A stretch of DNA of 64,000 nucleotides from contig CAWBXZ010000005.1 in assembly GCA_963792855.1 (NCBI GenBank), positions 558,001 to 622,000 on the forward strand, in the 5' to 3' direction. Under the pieces are notes generated by a model. It was not told the DNA's origin and made no database searches. It worked only from the letters and a program-made list of their open reading frames with translations. Below, piece after piece: positions 1 through 8,794 of the stretch (within the stretch, counting starts at the first letter, position 1; each line of letters starts with the position of its first letter). A program made the translations under genes and the position numbers. This DNA comes from SG8-40 sp963792855. GTDB lineage: Bacteria; Pseudomonadota; Gammaproteobacteria; Burkholderiales; Eutrophovitaceae.

Positions 1-979
1 TGCCACCGACGTGACCAATGCGTCCCGCACGCTGTTGTTCAATATCCATACGCACAACTGGGACGACGAGTTACTGGAATTGTTTCGTATTCCCCGGTCG
101 CTATTGCCGCAAGTGGTGGACTCTGCAGGAATGTGCGCCGAGACGGACCGTTCGGTACTGGGGGCGCCCATACCGATTGGCGGTATCGCTGGCGATCAAC
201 AGGCGGCGTTGTTCGGCCAGCAATGCGTCAGAAGCGGCATGGTGAAAAACACCTATGGCACCGGCTGTTTCATGCTGATGCAAACGGGTGACCGGCCAAT
301 TACCTCCCGTTCAAGGCTGTTGACGACGATGGCCTGGAAGATTGGCGAGCGGATCGATTACGCCCTTGAGGGAAGCATTTTTGTCGGTGGCGCCGTCGTG
401 CAATGGCTGCGCGACGGGCTCGGATTGATACGCTCTTCGAGCGAAGTCAATCAGCTCGCGGCGAGCGTTGAAGACAATGGCGGGGTGTATTTCGTACCGG
501 CGTTTGCCGGTCTTGGCGCTCCGCACTGGGACCCGCTGGCGCGGGGCACGGTCATTGGCCTCACCGGTGGCAGCCGCGCCGGGCATCTGGCGCGCGCAGC
601 GATTGAATCCATTGCGTATCAAACGGCGGACATACTGCAGGCCATGGAGGCGGATTCGGGCATCGAGGTAACGGAGTTGCGTGTCGACGGCGGGGCCAGC
701 CAGAGTGACCTGCTGCTGCAATTTCAGGCCGACATGCTCGGTGTGCCCGTGGCTCGTCCCAGGAACCATGAGAGCACGGCGCTTGGCGCAGCATCCCTGG
801 CCGGGCTCGCCGCAGGATTCTGGCCTGATGCAGACGTGCTCGAGCAACACTGGGAGCTTGATCGGCGCTTTGAACCGTCGATGCCTTCAGCCCGGGCAGA
901 CGGGCTCAAATCAATGTGGCACCGTGCCGTTGCGCGTGCTCGCGACTGGGCGCGCGACGCGCATCCAAATGCAGATTGA
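1..979 (+). CDS. glpK: Glycerol kinase, 3' part (5' end outside window)
   Basis: Phosphorylates glycerol to glycerol 3-phosphate with ATP in the cytoplasm, feeding glycolysis and phospholipid synthesis. The frame is open from base 2, so the start lies to the left; about 325 of the roughly 500 residues usual for the family are present, covering the end of the first FGGY domain and the whole second one. Seen in the sequence: ATDVTNASRT at the left edge, MVKNTYGTGCFML, APHWDPLARGT, and the C-terminal FGGY kinase signature GGASQSDLLLQFQADML. The FGGY family also contains other sugar kinases, but these motifs are those of glycerol kinases. The gene is followed by a 20-base gap and a tiny candidate ORF, then a ParA-like gene; no functional link with them is evident. 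Confidence 0.95.
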   Translation, partial: ATDVTNASRTLLFNIHTHNWDDELLELFRIPRSLLPQVVDSAGMCAETDRSVLGAPIPIGGIAGDQQAALFGQQCVRSGMVKNTYGTGCFMLMQTGDRPITSRSRLLTTMAWKIGERIDYALEGSIFVGGAVVQWLRDGLGLIRSSSEVNQLAASVEDNGGVYFVPAFAGLGAPHWDPLARGTVIGLTGGSRAGHLARAAIESIAYQTADILQAMEADSGIEVTELRVDGGASQSDLLLQFQADMLGVPVARPRNHESTALGAASLAGLAAGFWPDADVLEQHWELDRRFEPSMPSARADGLKSMWHRAVARARDWARDAHPNAD

Positions 980-998
980 TTCTCGAGGAGATCGGTTT

Positions 999-1091
999 AT
1001 GATCGCACCGGGTTATGACGGCACCGAATGCCGCTTTACCGTAACGCCTGAACAGGAATGCCCTGAACAGGTGAAAGGACGCGCACGGTAG
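999..1091 (+). CDS. Candidate 30-residue ORF
   Basis: A short frame starting MIAPGYDGTEC and ending in VKGRAR sits between glpK and the ParA-like gene. A GAGGAG-like ribosome site lies about 8 bases upstream of its ATG, and its stop is 5 bases before the ParA start, so translational coupling is possible. It has no recognisable domain, signal peptide or membrane segment. It may be only leader sequence of the following gene; the support is spacing and ribosome site alone. Confidence 0.25.
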   Translation: MIAPGYDGTECRFTVTPEQECPEQVKGRAR

Positions 1092-1096
1092 GCACG

Positions 1097-1912
1097 ATGG
1101 CAAAGATCGCGATCTTCAATCAGAAAGGCGGCGTCGGAAAGACGACCACGTCGCTCAATCTGTGTGCCGCGCTGGCGCGACAGGGTTACAACCCGTTGTC
1201 GATCGACCTCGACCCTCAGGCGCATCTGTCCTACGTTTGCGGAGCCAGTGTCGACAATCCTGAGGATTCGGTGTTCAGCTTCTTCGACCAGGTCAAGCCA
1301 CTCACCCAGTTGATTCGCCCGGCGCACGGCGGCTGGCTGGTCATCCCGGCCCATTTCGAACTCTCCAAAGTCGACACCAAGTTCGGCAAGGGACCCAATG
1401 TTCTCAATCGTCTCAATCTTGGTATCGTCAAGGAAAACCTCAACACCGGGCGGCCGATTCTCATTGACTGTTGCCCGATGCTTGGCGTTCTGAGCCTGTC
1501 GGCAATTCTGGCGTCCGATCGCGTGCTGATCCCCGTATCGACAGACTATCTTGCCGTGCACGGCGTGATTGCCGTAGAGAAAACCCTCAAGGCTCTGGAG
1601 CATGTCCTCAAGCGGAGGGTGAAACGCCGCTATGTGGTGACGCGCTTTGACTCGCGGCGCAAGATGTCACACGAGATATTCAAGTCGCTCAGGAGCCGCT
1701 ATGGCGATGAGATCTGTTCGACCCGGATCTCCGAGAACGTGGCCGTCGCGGAAAGTCCAGCGTCCGAAAAGGACGTGTTCTCACACGCTCCGGACAGCCG
1801 CGGCGCAGCCGATTACGATGCCCTGATGCGTGAGTTGGTTGCAACCGGGTTTATCGAGGGTCGTGATGCGGATGGCGCCGGGGGCGACGAACACCCGGAA
1901 GCAACCGGGTAA
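1097..1912 (+). CDS. ParA/MinD-type ATPase
   Basis: A P-loop ATPase of the ParA superfamily, whose members position plasmids, chromosomes or protein arrays by ATP-dependent dimerisation. The deviant Walker A motif KGGVGKTT occurs at residues 9-16, an LDPQAH segment (switch I region) at about 40, and ILIDCCPMLG in the Walker B/switch II position near 122, where DCPP is usual. The 271-residue length suits a stand-alone orphan ParA (chromosomal Soj proteins are about 255-270). No parB-like gene or parS-like repeat is adjacent, so the cargo is unknown. The start ATG follows a weak GGCACG context and is preceded closely by a 30-codon candidate ORF. The last 20 residues are Gly/Asp rich and look disordered. 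Confidence 0.88.
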   Translation: MAKIAIFNQKGGVGKTTTSLNLCAALARQGYNPLSIDLDPQAHLSYVCGASVDNPEDSVFSFFDQVKPLTQLIRPAHGGWLVIPAHFELSKVDTKFGKGPNVLNRLNLGIVKENLNTGRPILIDCCPMLGVLSLSAILASDRVLIPVSTDYLAVHGVIAVEKTLKALEHVLKRRVKRRYVVTRFDSRRKMSHEIFKSLRSRYGDEICSTRISENVAVAESPASEKDVFSHAPDSRGAADYDALMRELVATGFIEGRDADGAGGDEHPEATG

Positions 1913-1951
1913 TCCGGCGGCGCGCCGGGCCGCTGCCAATCGAGGCCCGCG

Positions 1952-2194
1952 TCAGGCCTTGTCCTTCGGCGTGCGCGAAATCATTGAAATAATGTTTTCG
2001 AAGCTGATGTCGTCGTCGCGCACGACAGGGTGCACTTCTCTGCACTCGAGAATCTCACAGTGCGGGTACATTTGCGTGATCCGGCGTTCCGCTTCGCCCC
2101 GGTCGCGCGCCTGAACGAGCAGGTTATCCACCGGCAGACCGCTGCGCGTGCGGATTCTCAGTGCGAACTTGATCATCTGGTCAGGTGCCGTCAT
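1952..2194 (-). CDS. Small conserved-looking protein of unknown function (80 aa)
   Basis: Starting at MTAPDQMIKFALRI, this 80-residue frame gives a compact alpha/beta protein: a strand-like MIKFALRIRTRSG, a helix VQARDRGEAERRITQMY, then a strand CEILECREVHPVV. The pattern resembles small single-domain hypothetical proteins of gammaproteobacteria, but I cannot name a family. The open frame extends 34 codons further upstream, yet that extension is Arg/Pro rich and looks untranslated. The gene converges on the ParA-like gene with 39 bases between stops. There is no signal peptide or membrane segment, so it is probably cytoplasmic. Confidence 0.6.
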   Translation of the reverse strand: MTAPDQMIKFALRIRTRSGLPVDNLLVQARDRGEAERRITQMYPHCEILECREVHPVVRDDDISFENIISMISRTPKDKA

Positions 2195-2607
2195 CCGCTC
2201 GATTCTAGCGGTTGGCACAGCGGCGGGCCAGCAGTGCATACGCAAGCCGCCTCGTCCAGCCCGTGACAACCGCTGGCGCGGCGTTAGAATAGGCACCTGG
2301 CGGGTTTCGGGCGAAATCCCGGCCAGTCCTTATGTGGCCCGGTCAGCGGATCAATCGGTCAGTGCTGCGCTGCTGCGACCGGCTAATGGAGATTGCACCT
2401 GTGTTGCAGTTGGCCTGGCGGAGTCCTGAGTCAGGTGCCGGCGATGACAACTGTTGCGGGATCATCCGCTGGCTGTTCGCGTCGGGCGCCGCGGTGATTT
2501 TGACAAGGCGGCGCGATCTGGCTGTGAAACTGTTCGCATTCGCTACGCTTTAATCCATGCGTATCCCGGGTTTTCCGGGGTGCGGCAATTTTTGGAAGGT
2601 AAAGACC
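2195..2607. other. 413-base non-coding stretch upstream of the Pal-like gene
   Basis: Divergent intergenic region between the small minus-strand gene and the Pal-like lipoprotein. Short frames here translate to Arg/Cys-rich strings and look non-coding. A TTGACA hexamer at 2500-2505 is a possible -35 element for the lipoprotein gene, but no good -10 follows at the proper spacing. Nothing else recognised. Confidence 0.5.
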
Positions 2608-3603
2608 ATGATTTTTTCATTACGTCGTTATTCGGTTTTGCTGCTGGCTTTGATTTTGACAGCGAGCCTTGCTGCATGCTCGAGCACGAGCACGACTTCC
2701 GGCGCAAGTCGCGCGACAAGGTCTTCAGATGCCGCAGCCGCGGAACAACAGCCAGCCGACGATGTGCAGGAATCATCGGACGCGGCGCAGAGCACGGCCG
2801 CACCATCGGACACGCAAGCACCGATTGAGCCGGCGGTGGTACAGCAGCTCGACGCAGAGTCTGACGACGTATCCATGGACGCGGTGCCGGAGACGGGCGC
2901 TGTCGAGGAATCAGTCGTTTTTCCGGAACAGCGTTATGCAATCGACGCAGAAGACGCGGCGGAGAGCGATAGCGAGGCAGAAGCAGAAATTGAACGTTTG
3001 CGGCGTGAACTTGCGGCGACCGAGTCGGAACTTGACCGGATGCGCGAAGAGCAGGCCCAACCGGACTATGACAGCAGCCAGGCGGGCTCGTCGGCGGGGG
3101 GCGCAGAATCAGACGGTGCGTCAACTGACGAAGGCCCGCAGGACGATTACGCAGACGCTTCGGTCGCGGGTGCGCCGGACGATGCGGACGCGATGGGCGG
3201 GGCTGCAGCGGACGGAACGGATGGGGCACGGGGGACGTCGCGGGTTGGCAACGATGAAGCGGACTTGTCCGGAAAGCCCGCCGAGTTCAGCATCTATTTC
3301 GGTTATGACGAAACCAGCTTCCACAGCCGGTTTGAACCCGTCATCGTCGCGCACGCCGAGTTTCTGATGGCAAATCCGGGACTGAAGGTCGAAATTCAGG
3401 GCAACTGCGACGAGCGCGGCAGCCGTGAGTACAACATTGCGCTGGGACAACGGCGCGCTGAAGCAGTCAAGCGCGCACTTGAGCTTCTGGGAGTTCAGGG
3501 CAGCCGCATAGACACGGTGAGTTTCGGGGCGGAAAAGCCGGTCGCATTCGGCCAGGACGAGGACAGCTACCGTTTGAATCGCCGTGCAGACATTGTCTAC
3601 TGA
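2608..3603 (+). CDS. Pal-like OmpA-family outer-membrane lipoprotein with long acidic linker
   Basis: A peptidoglycan-binding lipoprotein of the OmpA/Pal type. The ATG at 2608 is chosen because a GGAAGG site lies just upstream and it opens directly onto a lipoprotein signal: RRYSVLLLALILTASLAAC, with the lipobox ending at Cys near residue 24. Residues about 25-220 are Ala/Ser/Glu/Asp rich with a short coiled-coil-like stretch (EIERLRRELAATESELDRMREE). The last ~107 residues form the OmpA domain, with YFGYDETSFHS, GNCDERGSREYN (Pal-type loop), LGQRRAEAVKRAL and NRRADIVY. Classical Pal is about 170 residues, so the acidic linker is an unusual insertion. No tolB, tolA or ybgF gene is adjacent; the next gene is another coiled-coil lipoprotein-like protein. 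It may be a second, non-Tol Pal paralogue. Confidence 0.85.
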   Translation: MIFSLRRYSVLLLALILTASLAACSSTSTTSGASRATRSSDAAAAEQQPADDVQESSDAAQSTAAPSDTQAPIEPAVVQQLDAESDDVSMDAVPETGAVEESVVFPEQRYAIDAEDAAESDSEAEAEIERLRRELAATESELDRMREEQAQPDYDSSQAGSSAGGAESDGASTDEGPQDDYADASVAGAPDDADAMGGAAADGTDGARGTSRVGNDEADLSGKPAEFSIYFGYDETSFHSRFEPVIVAHAEFLMANPGLKVEIQGNCDERGSREYNIALGQRRAEAVKRALELLGVQGSRIDTVSFGAEKPVAFGQDEDSYRLNRRADIVY

Positions 3604-3604
3604 A

Positions 3605-4969
3605 ATGCCGATGTTGCTGGAATCAAAGACTTCTTGCCGGGTGCTGCTCCGGCGAGCTTTTGGCGGTTGGAACAGGATTGCAGGTGTCTTGAATTGCCCG
3701 GTCGCGGCAGGGCCGGTAGCCGGCGCTCACTTGCAGAAGTTTCTGTGTGTGGTTCTGATTACCGGGATTTCCGGGCTCGCCGGCTGTGCGCCGGCCGGCG
3801 TCAACAATAGTCGTTCCCTGGGTTCTTCGGAACGCGCGCCGGCGGAAGTGGTGGTTGTCGAGGCCGAGCCGGATCCGGAACAAACCCAGGCGGATGAAGT
3901 ACGGCGCCAGAGACGTGAGATCGCACAGCTGCGCGATCAGCTTTCTGCCGATCGCAGCCAGACCGAGGCGGCAACGGCACGCGCCGAAGCTGCCGCACTC
4001 GAGTCGCAAGCAAGTATCCGTGCGCTGCAAAGAGAGTTGGCAGAAGTGCGCGCGCGGGCAGACACGGCATCCGCGCAATCAAACCAGGCGTTGGCTACCG
4101 CAACCGAATTCCTGTCGAACCTGGTAGCCGCGCGCGAGGAGCAGCGGGTCATCGTTGAACGCAACATGCAGACATCCAATGCGCTGGACCGTCGGCTCAG
4201 GGAAATGGAGGGGCGCGTCACGGAGGCCGATCAGCGGCGCCAGTCCGATCTGGCGCAAACGAGCAGCCGCTCGTCGGAGCTGGAAGTCAGACTACAGCGC
4301 ACAGACCAGGACCTGGCGCAACTGCGCGCGCAACTCACGGAGCTAAGCCGCGAAAACGAGCAAACGCGCGCCGCGATCGACTCCGGTCCGATGTTGCGTA
4401 TGCTGCGCGATCTTGAGGCGACGCAACACGAAACCACGATATTGCGTGGCCTTGTTGAGGAGATGCAGCGCGAACAACAGGAAAGCCGCAAGCGCCTGCA
4501 GGATTTCTATCTGGATCTCGATGCGCGCATCCAGGCGTTGCAGGACAGGGAGCGGGGCGCGCAGGATGACGATGTGCGTGGCTTTTCCGGGGACGGTGAC
4601 CTTGCCCCCGGCGCTTCTTCCGGCCAGGGTGTTGAGGGCGATGCCGCGGTTGACGGTTTGTCCGGGGAAATTATGAAGTCAGGCGAACTTGGCGACCAGG
4701 CGGGTGAACTGTTGGAGTCATTCGATAGCGAGCTGCAACGCCAGGGTGCTGAAAGCAGTCCGGCATCGCAAGACGATGCCGTGCCCGGTATTGTCAGTAC
4801 CATCGACTCGGCGCCGGCGGTGATGTTCGATAACGCGAATGCCGGCGAAACAGGGTCGGGGATATCCGGGAGCGTTGCTGAACCGCAGCCTGTCACGACG
4901 CATGCCGTCATTACGACCGACTGGACGGCCGGTTCGCGGCAAGCGTCGCCGGATCGCCCGCAAGAGTAG
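3605..4969 (+). CDS. Coiled-coil envelope protein, probable lipoprotein
   Basis: A 454-residue protein starting one base after the Pal-like stop, so the two are probably co-transcribed. From about residue 85 to 320 it is dominated by heptad-rich coiled coil (for example RRQRREIAQLRDQL and TELSRENEQTRAAID), followed by an acidic Gly/Asp/Ser-rich tail. An internal hydrophobic segment FLCVVLITGISGLAGC is a good lipobox, but lies some 50 residues in. A TTG at 3731 would place that segment at the N-terminus (LQKFLCVVL), giving a normal lipoprotein signal, and may be the true start. No enzymatic motif is seen. It may act as a periplasmic spacer or scaffold with its neighbour; that is inference from adjacency only. 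Confidence 0.65.
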   Translation: MPMLLESKTSCRVLLRRAFGGWNRIAGVLNCPVAAGPVAGAHLQKFLCVVLITGISGLAGCAPAGVNNSRSLGSSERAPAEVVVVEAEPDPEQTQADEVRRQRREIAQLRDQLSADRSQTEAATARAEAAALESQASIRALQRELAEVRARADTASAQSNQALATATEFLSNLVAAREEQRVIVERNMQTSNALDRRLREMEGRVTEADQRRQSDLAQTSSRSSELEVRLQRTDQDLAQLRAQLTELSRENEQTRAAIDSGPMLRMLRDLEATQHETTILRGLVEEMQREQQESRKRLQDFYLDLDARIQALQDRERGAQDDDVRGFSGDGDLAPGASSGQGVEGDAAVDGLSGEIMKSGELGDQAGELLESFDSELQRQGAESSPASQDDAVPGIVSTIDSAPAVMFDNANAGETGSGISGSVAEPQPVTTHAVITTDWTAGSRQASPDRPQE

Positions 4970-5123
4970 CTCGCTGAGTGGCTCACTTCGAACGAAAACG
5001 TTGCAATGGCAGGACCACCCGGAGGCTTTGTCTCGCCGCCTTGCCGGCGCGGTTGGCGGTCATTATCAAGCCAGGCGGATCGGAATGCAGCGCGCGTTCC
5101 ATGCCGTCAGTTAGTGAATTCGC

Positions 5124-5879
5124 ATGAGCGCTGAATACATTCTCGAGACCCGCGGGCTTACCCGCGAGTTCAGCGGGTTCGTGGCGGTGCAGAACGTGGA
5201 TCTCAGGGTCCGTCAAGGCAGCGTTCACGGTCTTATCGGCCCCAACGGTGCCGGCAAGACAACGATGTTCAACATGCTGACCAAATTCCTGTTGCCATCG
5301 TCCGGAACCATTCTGTACAAGGGTGCCGACATCACCGGCGAACGACCGGCGCGGGTGGCCCGCCGCGGGCTGGTGCGTTCATTCCAGATTTCCTCGACAT
5401 TCCCGCACATGACGGTGCTCGAGAACGTTCGCATTGCGTTGCAGAGAAAAATGGGCGGTTCGTTCCATTTCTGGCGTTCCGAACATGCGCTCGACCATTT
5501 GCATGACAAGGCAATGCAGATTCTGGGCAGTGTCGAGCTTGCTGATTATGCGACCCTGCACGCGGTCGAACTTCCCTACGGGCGCAAACGGGCGCTGGAA
5601 CTGGCAACCACGCTGGCGCTCGAGCCAGAGTTGATGTTGCTCGACGAACCGACGCAGGGAATGGCACATGAGGATGTGAGCCGTGTCGTTGCCCTGATCA
5701 AGAAGTTTGCCCAGGGCCGCACCGTACTGATGGTCGAGCACAATCTCAGCGTTGTTGAAGACCTTTGCGACACGATTACCGTATTGCAGCGCGGCGAGGT
5801 CCTTGCCGAGGGCAGCTATGAGGAAGTGTCGGGCAATCCGCAGGTGCTTGAAGCCTACGTCGGGGTTGCTGATGACTGA
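5124..5879 (+). CDS. Branched-chain amino-acid-type ABC transporter ATPase 1 (LivG-like)
   Basis: One of two ATPases powering an importer of the hydrophobic amino acid uptake (HAAT) family. The 251-residue protein has Walker A GPNGAGKTT near residue 40, a LivG-type insertion after it, a variant signature LPYGRKRALELA, Walker B LMLLDEPTQG, and the switch His in MVEHNLSVV. It is the first gene of a tight five-gene set: the second ATPase overlaps its stop by 8 bases, followed by a binding lipoprotein and two permeases. The substrate cannot be read from the sequence; HAAT transporters take branched-chain amino acids, amides, urea or aromatic acids. A 154-base gap upstream leaves room for the operon promoter. 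Confidence 0.92.
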   Translation: MSAEYILETRGLTREFSGFVAVQNVDLRVRQGSVHGLIGPNGAGKTTMFNMLTKFLLPSSGTILYKGADITGERPARVARRGLVRSFQISSTFPHMTVLENVRIALQRKMGGSFHFWRSEHALDHLHDKAMQILGSVELADYATLHAVELPYGRKRALELATTLALEPELMLLDEPTQGMAHEDVSRVVALIKKFAQGRTVLMVEHNLSVVEDLCDTITVLQRGEVLAEGSYEEVSGNPQVLEAYVGVADD

Positions 5880-6588
5880 CCTGGGAGCGGCCTCGATGCT
5901 TTCGGTGCGCGATCTCCATACATGGTATGGCGAGTCGCATATTCTCCACGGAATGAATTTCGACGTTGGCCGCGGTGAGCTGGTAACGCTGCTCGGGCGC
6001 AATGGTGCCGGGCGCACCACGGCTTTGCGCGCGATTGTCGGTCTCACCGACCGGCGCACCGGGTCGATCGTTGTCAACGGCAACGAGGTGATCTCCATGG
6101 CGCCGCACCGGATTGCGCGGCTTGGCATTGGTTACTGTCCCGAGGAGCGGGGCATTTTTTCCAGTCTCAGCGCGGAGGAAAATCTTCTGTTGCCGCCGCG
6201 TGTCGGGCCGGACGGCATGAGTGTGGAAGAGATATACGAAATGTTTCCGAACCTCTACGAGCGGCGGCGTAGCCAGGGCAGTCGTTTATCAGGGGGCGAG
6301 CAGCAGATGCTGGCGCTGGCGCGCATTCTGCGCACGGGCGCGCAATTGTTGTTGCTCGATGAAATTACCGAAGGACTGGCGCCGGCACTGGTAAAAGTGC
6401 TCGGCCGGTCGGTTGCCAGCCTGAAGGACAAGGGATACACCATCGTCTTGGTGGAACAGAATTTCCGGTTTGCCGCAAAACTCGCCGATCGTCATTACCT
6501 GGTCGAACGCGGCATGATCGTTGAAACGGTGCAGCAAGCGGAGTTGGAGCAGCGCATGGACATGCTTCATGAGTATCTGGGGGTCTGA
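5872..6588 (+). CDS. Branched-chain amino-acid-type ABC transporter ATPase 2 (LivF-like) with altered Walker A
   Basis: The second ATPase of the importer, 238 residues, starting inside the last codons of the LivG-like gene. The signature SGGEQQMLALARIL, Walker B LLLLDEITEG and LVEQNFRFA (switch His replaced by Gln, as usual in LivF) are present. The Walker A reads GRNGAGRTT at residues 42-50: the lysine that contacts the ATP phosphates is Arg48 (codon CGC). In the family this position is nearly always Lys. Either this site hydrolyses poorly while the LivG-like site drives transport, or Arg substitutes for Lys; a sequencing error is also possible. The rest of the protein is intact. Confidence 0.9.
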   Translation: MTDLGAASMLSVRDLHTWYGESHILHGMNFDVGRGELVTLLGRNGAGRTTALRAIVGLTDRRTGSIVVNGNEVISMAPHRIARLGIGYCPEERGIFSSLSAEENLLLPPRVGPDGMSVEEIYEMFPNLYERRRSQGSRLSGGEQQMLALARILRTGAQLLLLDEITEGLAPALVKVLGRSVASLKDKGYTIVLVEQNFRFAAKLADRHYLVERGMIVETVQQAELEQRMDMLHEYLGV

Positions 6589-6631
6589 GCGCGTTCGAAA
6601 CTCGCGGATTCCGAACATCAAGGGGAAGGTC

Positions 6632-7861
6632 ATGAAAAACTTAGTAATCAGTTTGCTCGCCAGCGCCCTCATTGCGCTGTCGGGTTGTTCCAAAGACAAC
6701 GATGTCGATGAGAAGGTGACTGACGGCGAGATCAGGATCGGTGTGCTCACCGACTTGTCGGGTTTGTACTCCGACATTGGCGGTCAGGGATCCATTGTTG
6801 CCGCGGAACTCGCCGTCGAGGATCTCGGCGGCGAGGTTGCCGGGCACAAAATCAAGATCGTATCGGTTGACCATCAAAACAAGGCGGACATTGCGGCCCA
6901 GAAAGTTCGCGAATGGATCGATCGCGATGGCGTCGATATGGTCACCGATGCGCTCAATTCAGCGGTTGCGCTGGCAACGGCAAAGGTGGTCGCCGAGAAA
7001 AAGAAAATAATGATGAACACCGGTGCCGCATCTACCCGTCTGACCAACGAAGATTGCACGGCTTACACGATCCATCATTCCTATGATACCTACGCACTGG
7101 CGAATGGCACTGGCACGGCGGTGGTCAAACAAGGTGGCGATACCTGGTTTTTCCTGACAGCCGATTACGCCTTCGGTCATTCACTCGAGTCCGATACGGC
7201 CAGTGTCGTCAAGAAGGCGGGCGGAGAGGTTCTCGGCGCCGTCCGCCATCCGCTCAGCGCATCGGACTTCTCGTCCTTCCTGCTGCAGGCGCAGAACTCC
7301 AAGGCCAAGATCATCGGGCTCGCGAATGCGGGCGGGGACACGATCAATTCGATCAAGGCGGCGAACGAATTCGGCCTGACGAAAACGCAGAATCTCGCCG
7401 GGCTGCTGGTGTTCATCACCGACATTCATAGTCTCGGGCTTCCGGTGACGCAGGGAATGTACGTGACCTCGGGCTGGTACTGGGATCTGAACGACGAGAC
7501 GCGCGCCTGGAGTAAACGATTCTTCGATCGCATGGGAAAGATGCCAACCATGATCAACGCCGGTGTCTATTCGACCGTAATGATGTACACCAACGCAGTC
7601 CGGGCGACCGGGACCGACAATGCGGACGTCATTATGGAGTGGCTGCGTAACAACCCGCAGAACGACATGTTTGGCAAGAACATGACGCTGCGCGAAGACG
7701 GACGGCTCCTGCACGACATGTATCTGATGCAGGTAAAGAAACCTTCGGAGTCGCGGGCGGAATGGGACTATTACGACGTGCGCCAGACGATCCCGGGCAC
7801 CGAGGCCTTCCAGCCGCTTTCCGAGTCGCGCTGTCCGCTGGTGACCGGGCAGGGCAGCTAG
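6632..7861 (+). CDS. ABC transporter substrate-binding lipoprotein (periplasmic binding fold I, LivJ/LivK type)
   Basis: Captures the substrate in the periplasm for the importer encoded on both sides. The start at 6632 follows an AGGGGAAGG site and gives a lipoprotein signal MKNLVISLLASALIALSGC. The mature part begins with IRIGVLTDLSGLYSDIGGQG, typical of the Peripla_BP_6 ligand-binding family, followed by AAELAVEDLGG, and MNTGAASTRLTNEDC in the first lobe. Total length is 409 residues, normal for the family. Having the binding protein between the ATPase and permease genes is common in this importer class. Family members with a tethered lipid anchor occur in Gram-negative bacteria, although soluble forms are more usual. 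Confidence 0.92.
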   Translation: MKNLVISLLASALIALSGCSKDNDVDEKVTDGEIRIGVLTDLSGLYSDIGGQGSIVAAELAVEDLGGEVAGHKIKIVSVDHQNKADIAAQKVREWIDRDGVDMVTDALNSAVALATAKVVAEKKKIMMNTGAASTRLTNEDCTAYTIHHSYDTYALANGTGTAVVKQGGDTWFFLTADYAFGHSLESDTASVVKKAGGEVLGAVRHPLSASDFSSFLLQAQNSKAKIIGLANAGGDTINSIKAANEFGLTKTQNLAGLLVFITDIHSLGLPVTQGMYVTSGWYWDLNDETRAWSKRFFDRMGKMPTMINAGVYSTVMMYTNAVRATGTDNADVIMEWLRNNPQNDMFGKNMTLREDGRLLHDMYLMQVKKPSESRAEWDYYDVRQTIPGTEAFQPLSESRCPLVTGQGS

Positions 7862-7909
7862 GCGAGTTGATTTGCCGGACAAACACATCAAGCGCACAGC
7901 GATCCGTAT

Positions 7910-8794
7910 ATGAGCGAAGTCGGTATCACCCTTGATTCGCTTTTGGGCCAGCTTCTTCTGGGGCTGGTCAACGGGTCGTTCTACGCCATTCTCAGCCTCG
8001 GCCTCGCCGTGATATTCGGTTTGCTGAATATCGTCAACTTTGCGCACGGCGCGCTCTACATGATGGGCGCCTATTTTGGCTGGATTGCTCTGACCTACCT
8101 GGGCATCGGGTACTGGTGGAGTCTGGTGCTTGCTCCGTCGCTGGTCGCGGTATTCGGAATGCTTGTCGAGCGCAGTCTGTTGCAATGGCTCTACAAGCTC
8201 GATCATCTCTACGGTTTGCTCCTCACCTTCGGTGTTTCATTGATCATCGAGGGGACTTATCGCTATTTCTTCGGTGTCTCGGGGCAACCGTATCCGGTGC
8301 CGGAGTTGCTGGCGGGTTCGACCGATCTCGGCTTTATGACGCTGCCGAATTACCGCGCCTGGGTCGTGCTCGCTTCGCTCAGTGTTTGTCTCGGTACCTG
8401 GTTTGTGATCGAACGCACCAGACTGGGCGCCTATCTTCGCGCGGCAACGGAGAACCCGAAGCTCACCCAGGCATTCGGCATCAACGTGCCCTTGCTCGTG
8501 ATGCTGACCTACGGCTTCGGTGCGGGCCTGGCGGCATTCGCCGGCGTGCTTGCGGCACCCGTTATCCAGATCACGCCACTGATGGGCAACAACCTGATCG
8601 TGATCGTCTTCGCCGTGGTTGTCATCGGTGGCATGGGGTCGATTCTCGGCGCGGTTGCCACCGGACTGGCACTCGGTGTTATCGAGGGATTGACGAAGGT
8701 CTTCTATCCTGAAGCGTCCTCGACCGTTGTGTTCGTGATTATGGCGCTGGTGCTGCTTATTCGCCCGGCCGGTTTGTTCGGGCGCGAAAAATGA
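7910..8794 (+). CDS. Branched-chain amino-acid-type ABC permease 1 (LivH-like)
   Basis: Inner-membrane channel subunit of the importer, 294 residues with about eight hydrophobic helices. Recognisable family segments are LVNGSFYAILSLGLAVIFGL near the N-terminus, NFAHGALYMMGAYFGW, and FAVVVIGGMGSILGAVATG in the C-terminal coupling region (EAA-like loop). It begins 48 bases after the binding-protein stop and overlaps the second permease by four bases (ATGA), so the two are translationally coupled. Confidence 0.92.
   Translation: MSEVGITLDSLLGQLLLGLVNGSFYAILSLGLAVIFGLLNIVNFAHGALYMMGAYFGWIALTYLGIGYWWSLVLAPSLVAVFGMLVERSLLQWLYKLDHLYGLLLTFGVSLIIEGTYRYFFGVSGQPYPVPELLAGSTDLGFMTLPNYRAWVVLASLSVCLGTWFVIERTRLGAYLRAATENPKLTQAFGINVPLLVMLTYGFGAGLAAFAGVLAAPVIQITPLMGNNLIVIVFAVVVIGGMGSILGAVATGLALGVIEGLTKVFYPEASSTVVFVIMALVLLIRPAGLFGREK

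Noticed and set aside
7181..8206. 341-codon open frame antisense across the binding protein and permease genes
   Set aside because: Spans two well-supported plus-strand genes and looks like a GC-rich shadow.
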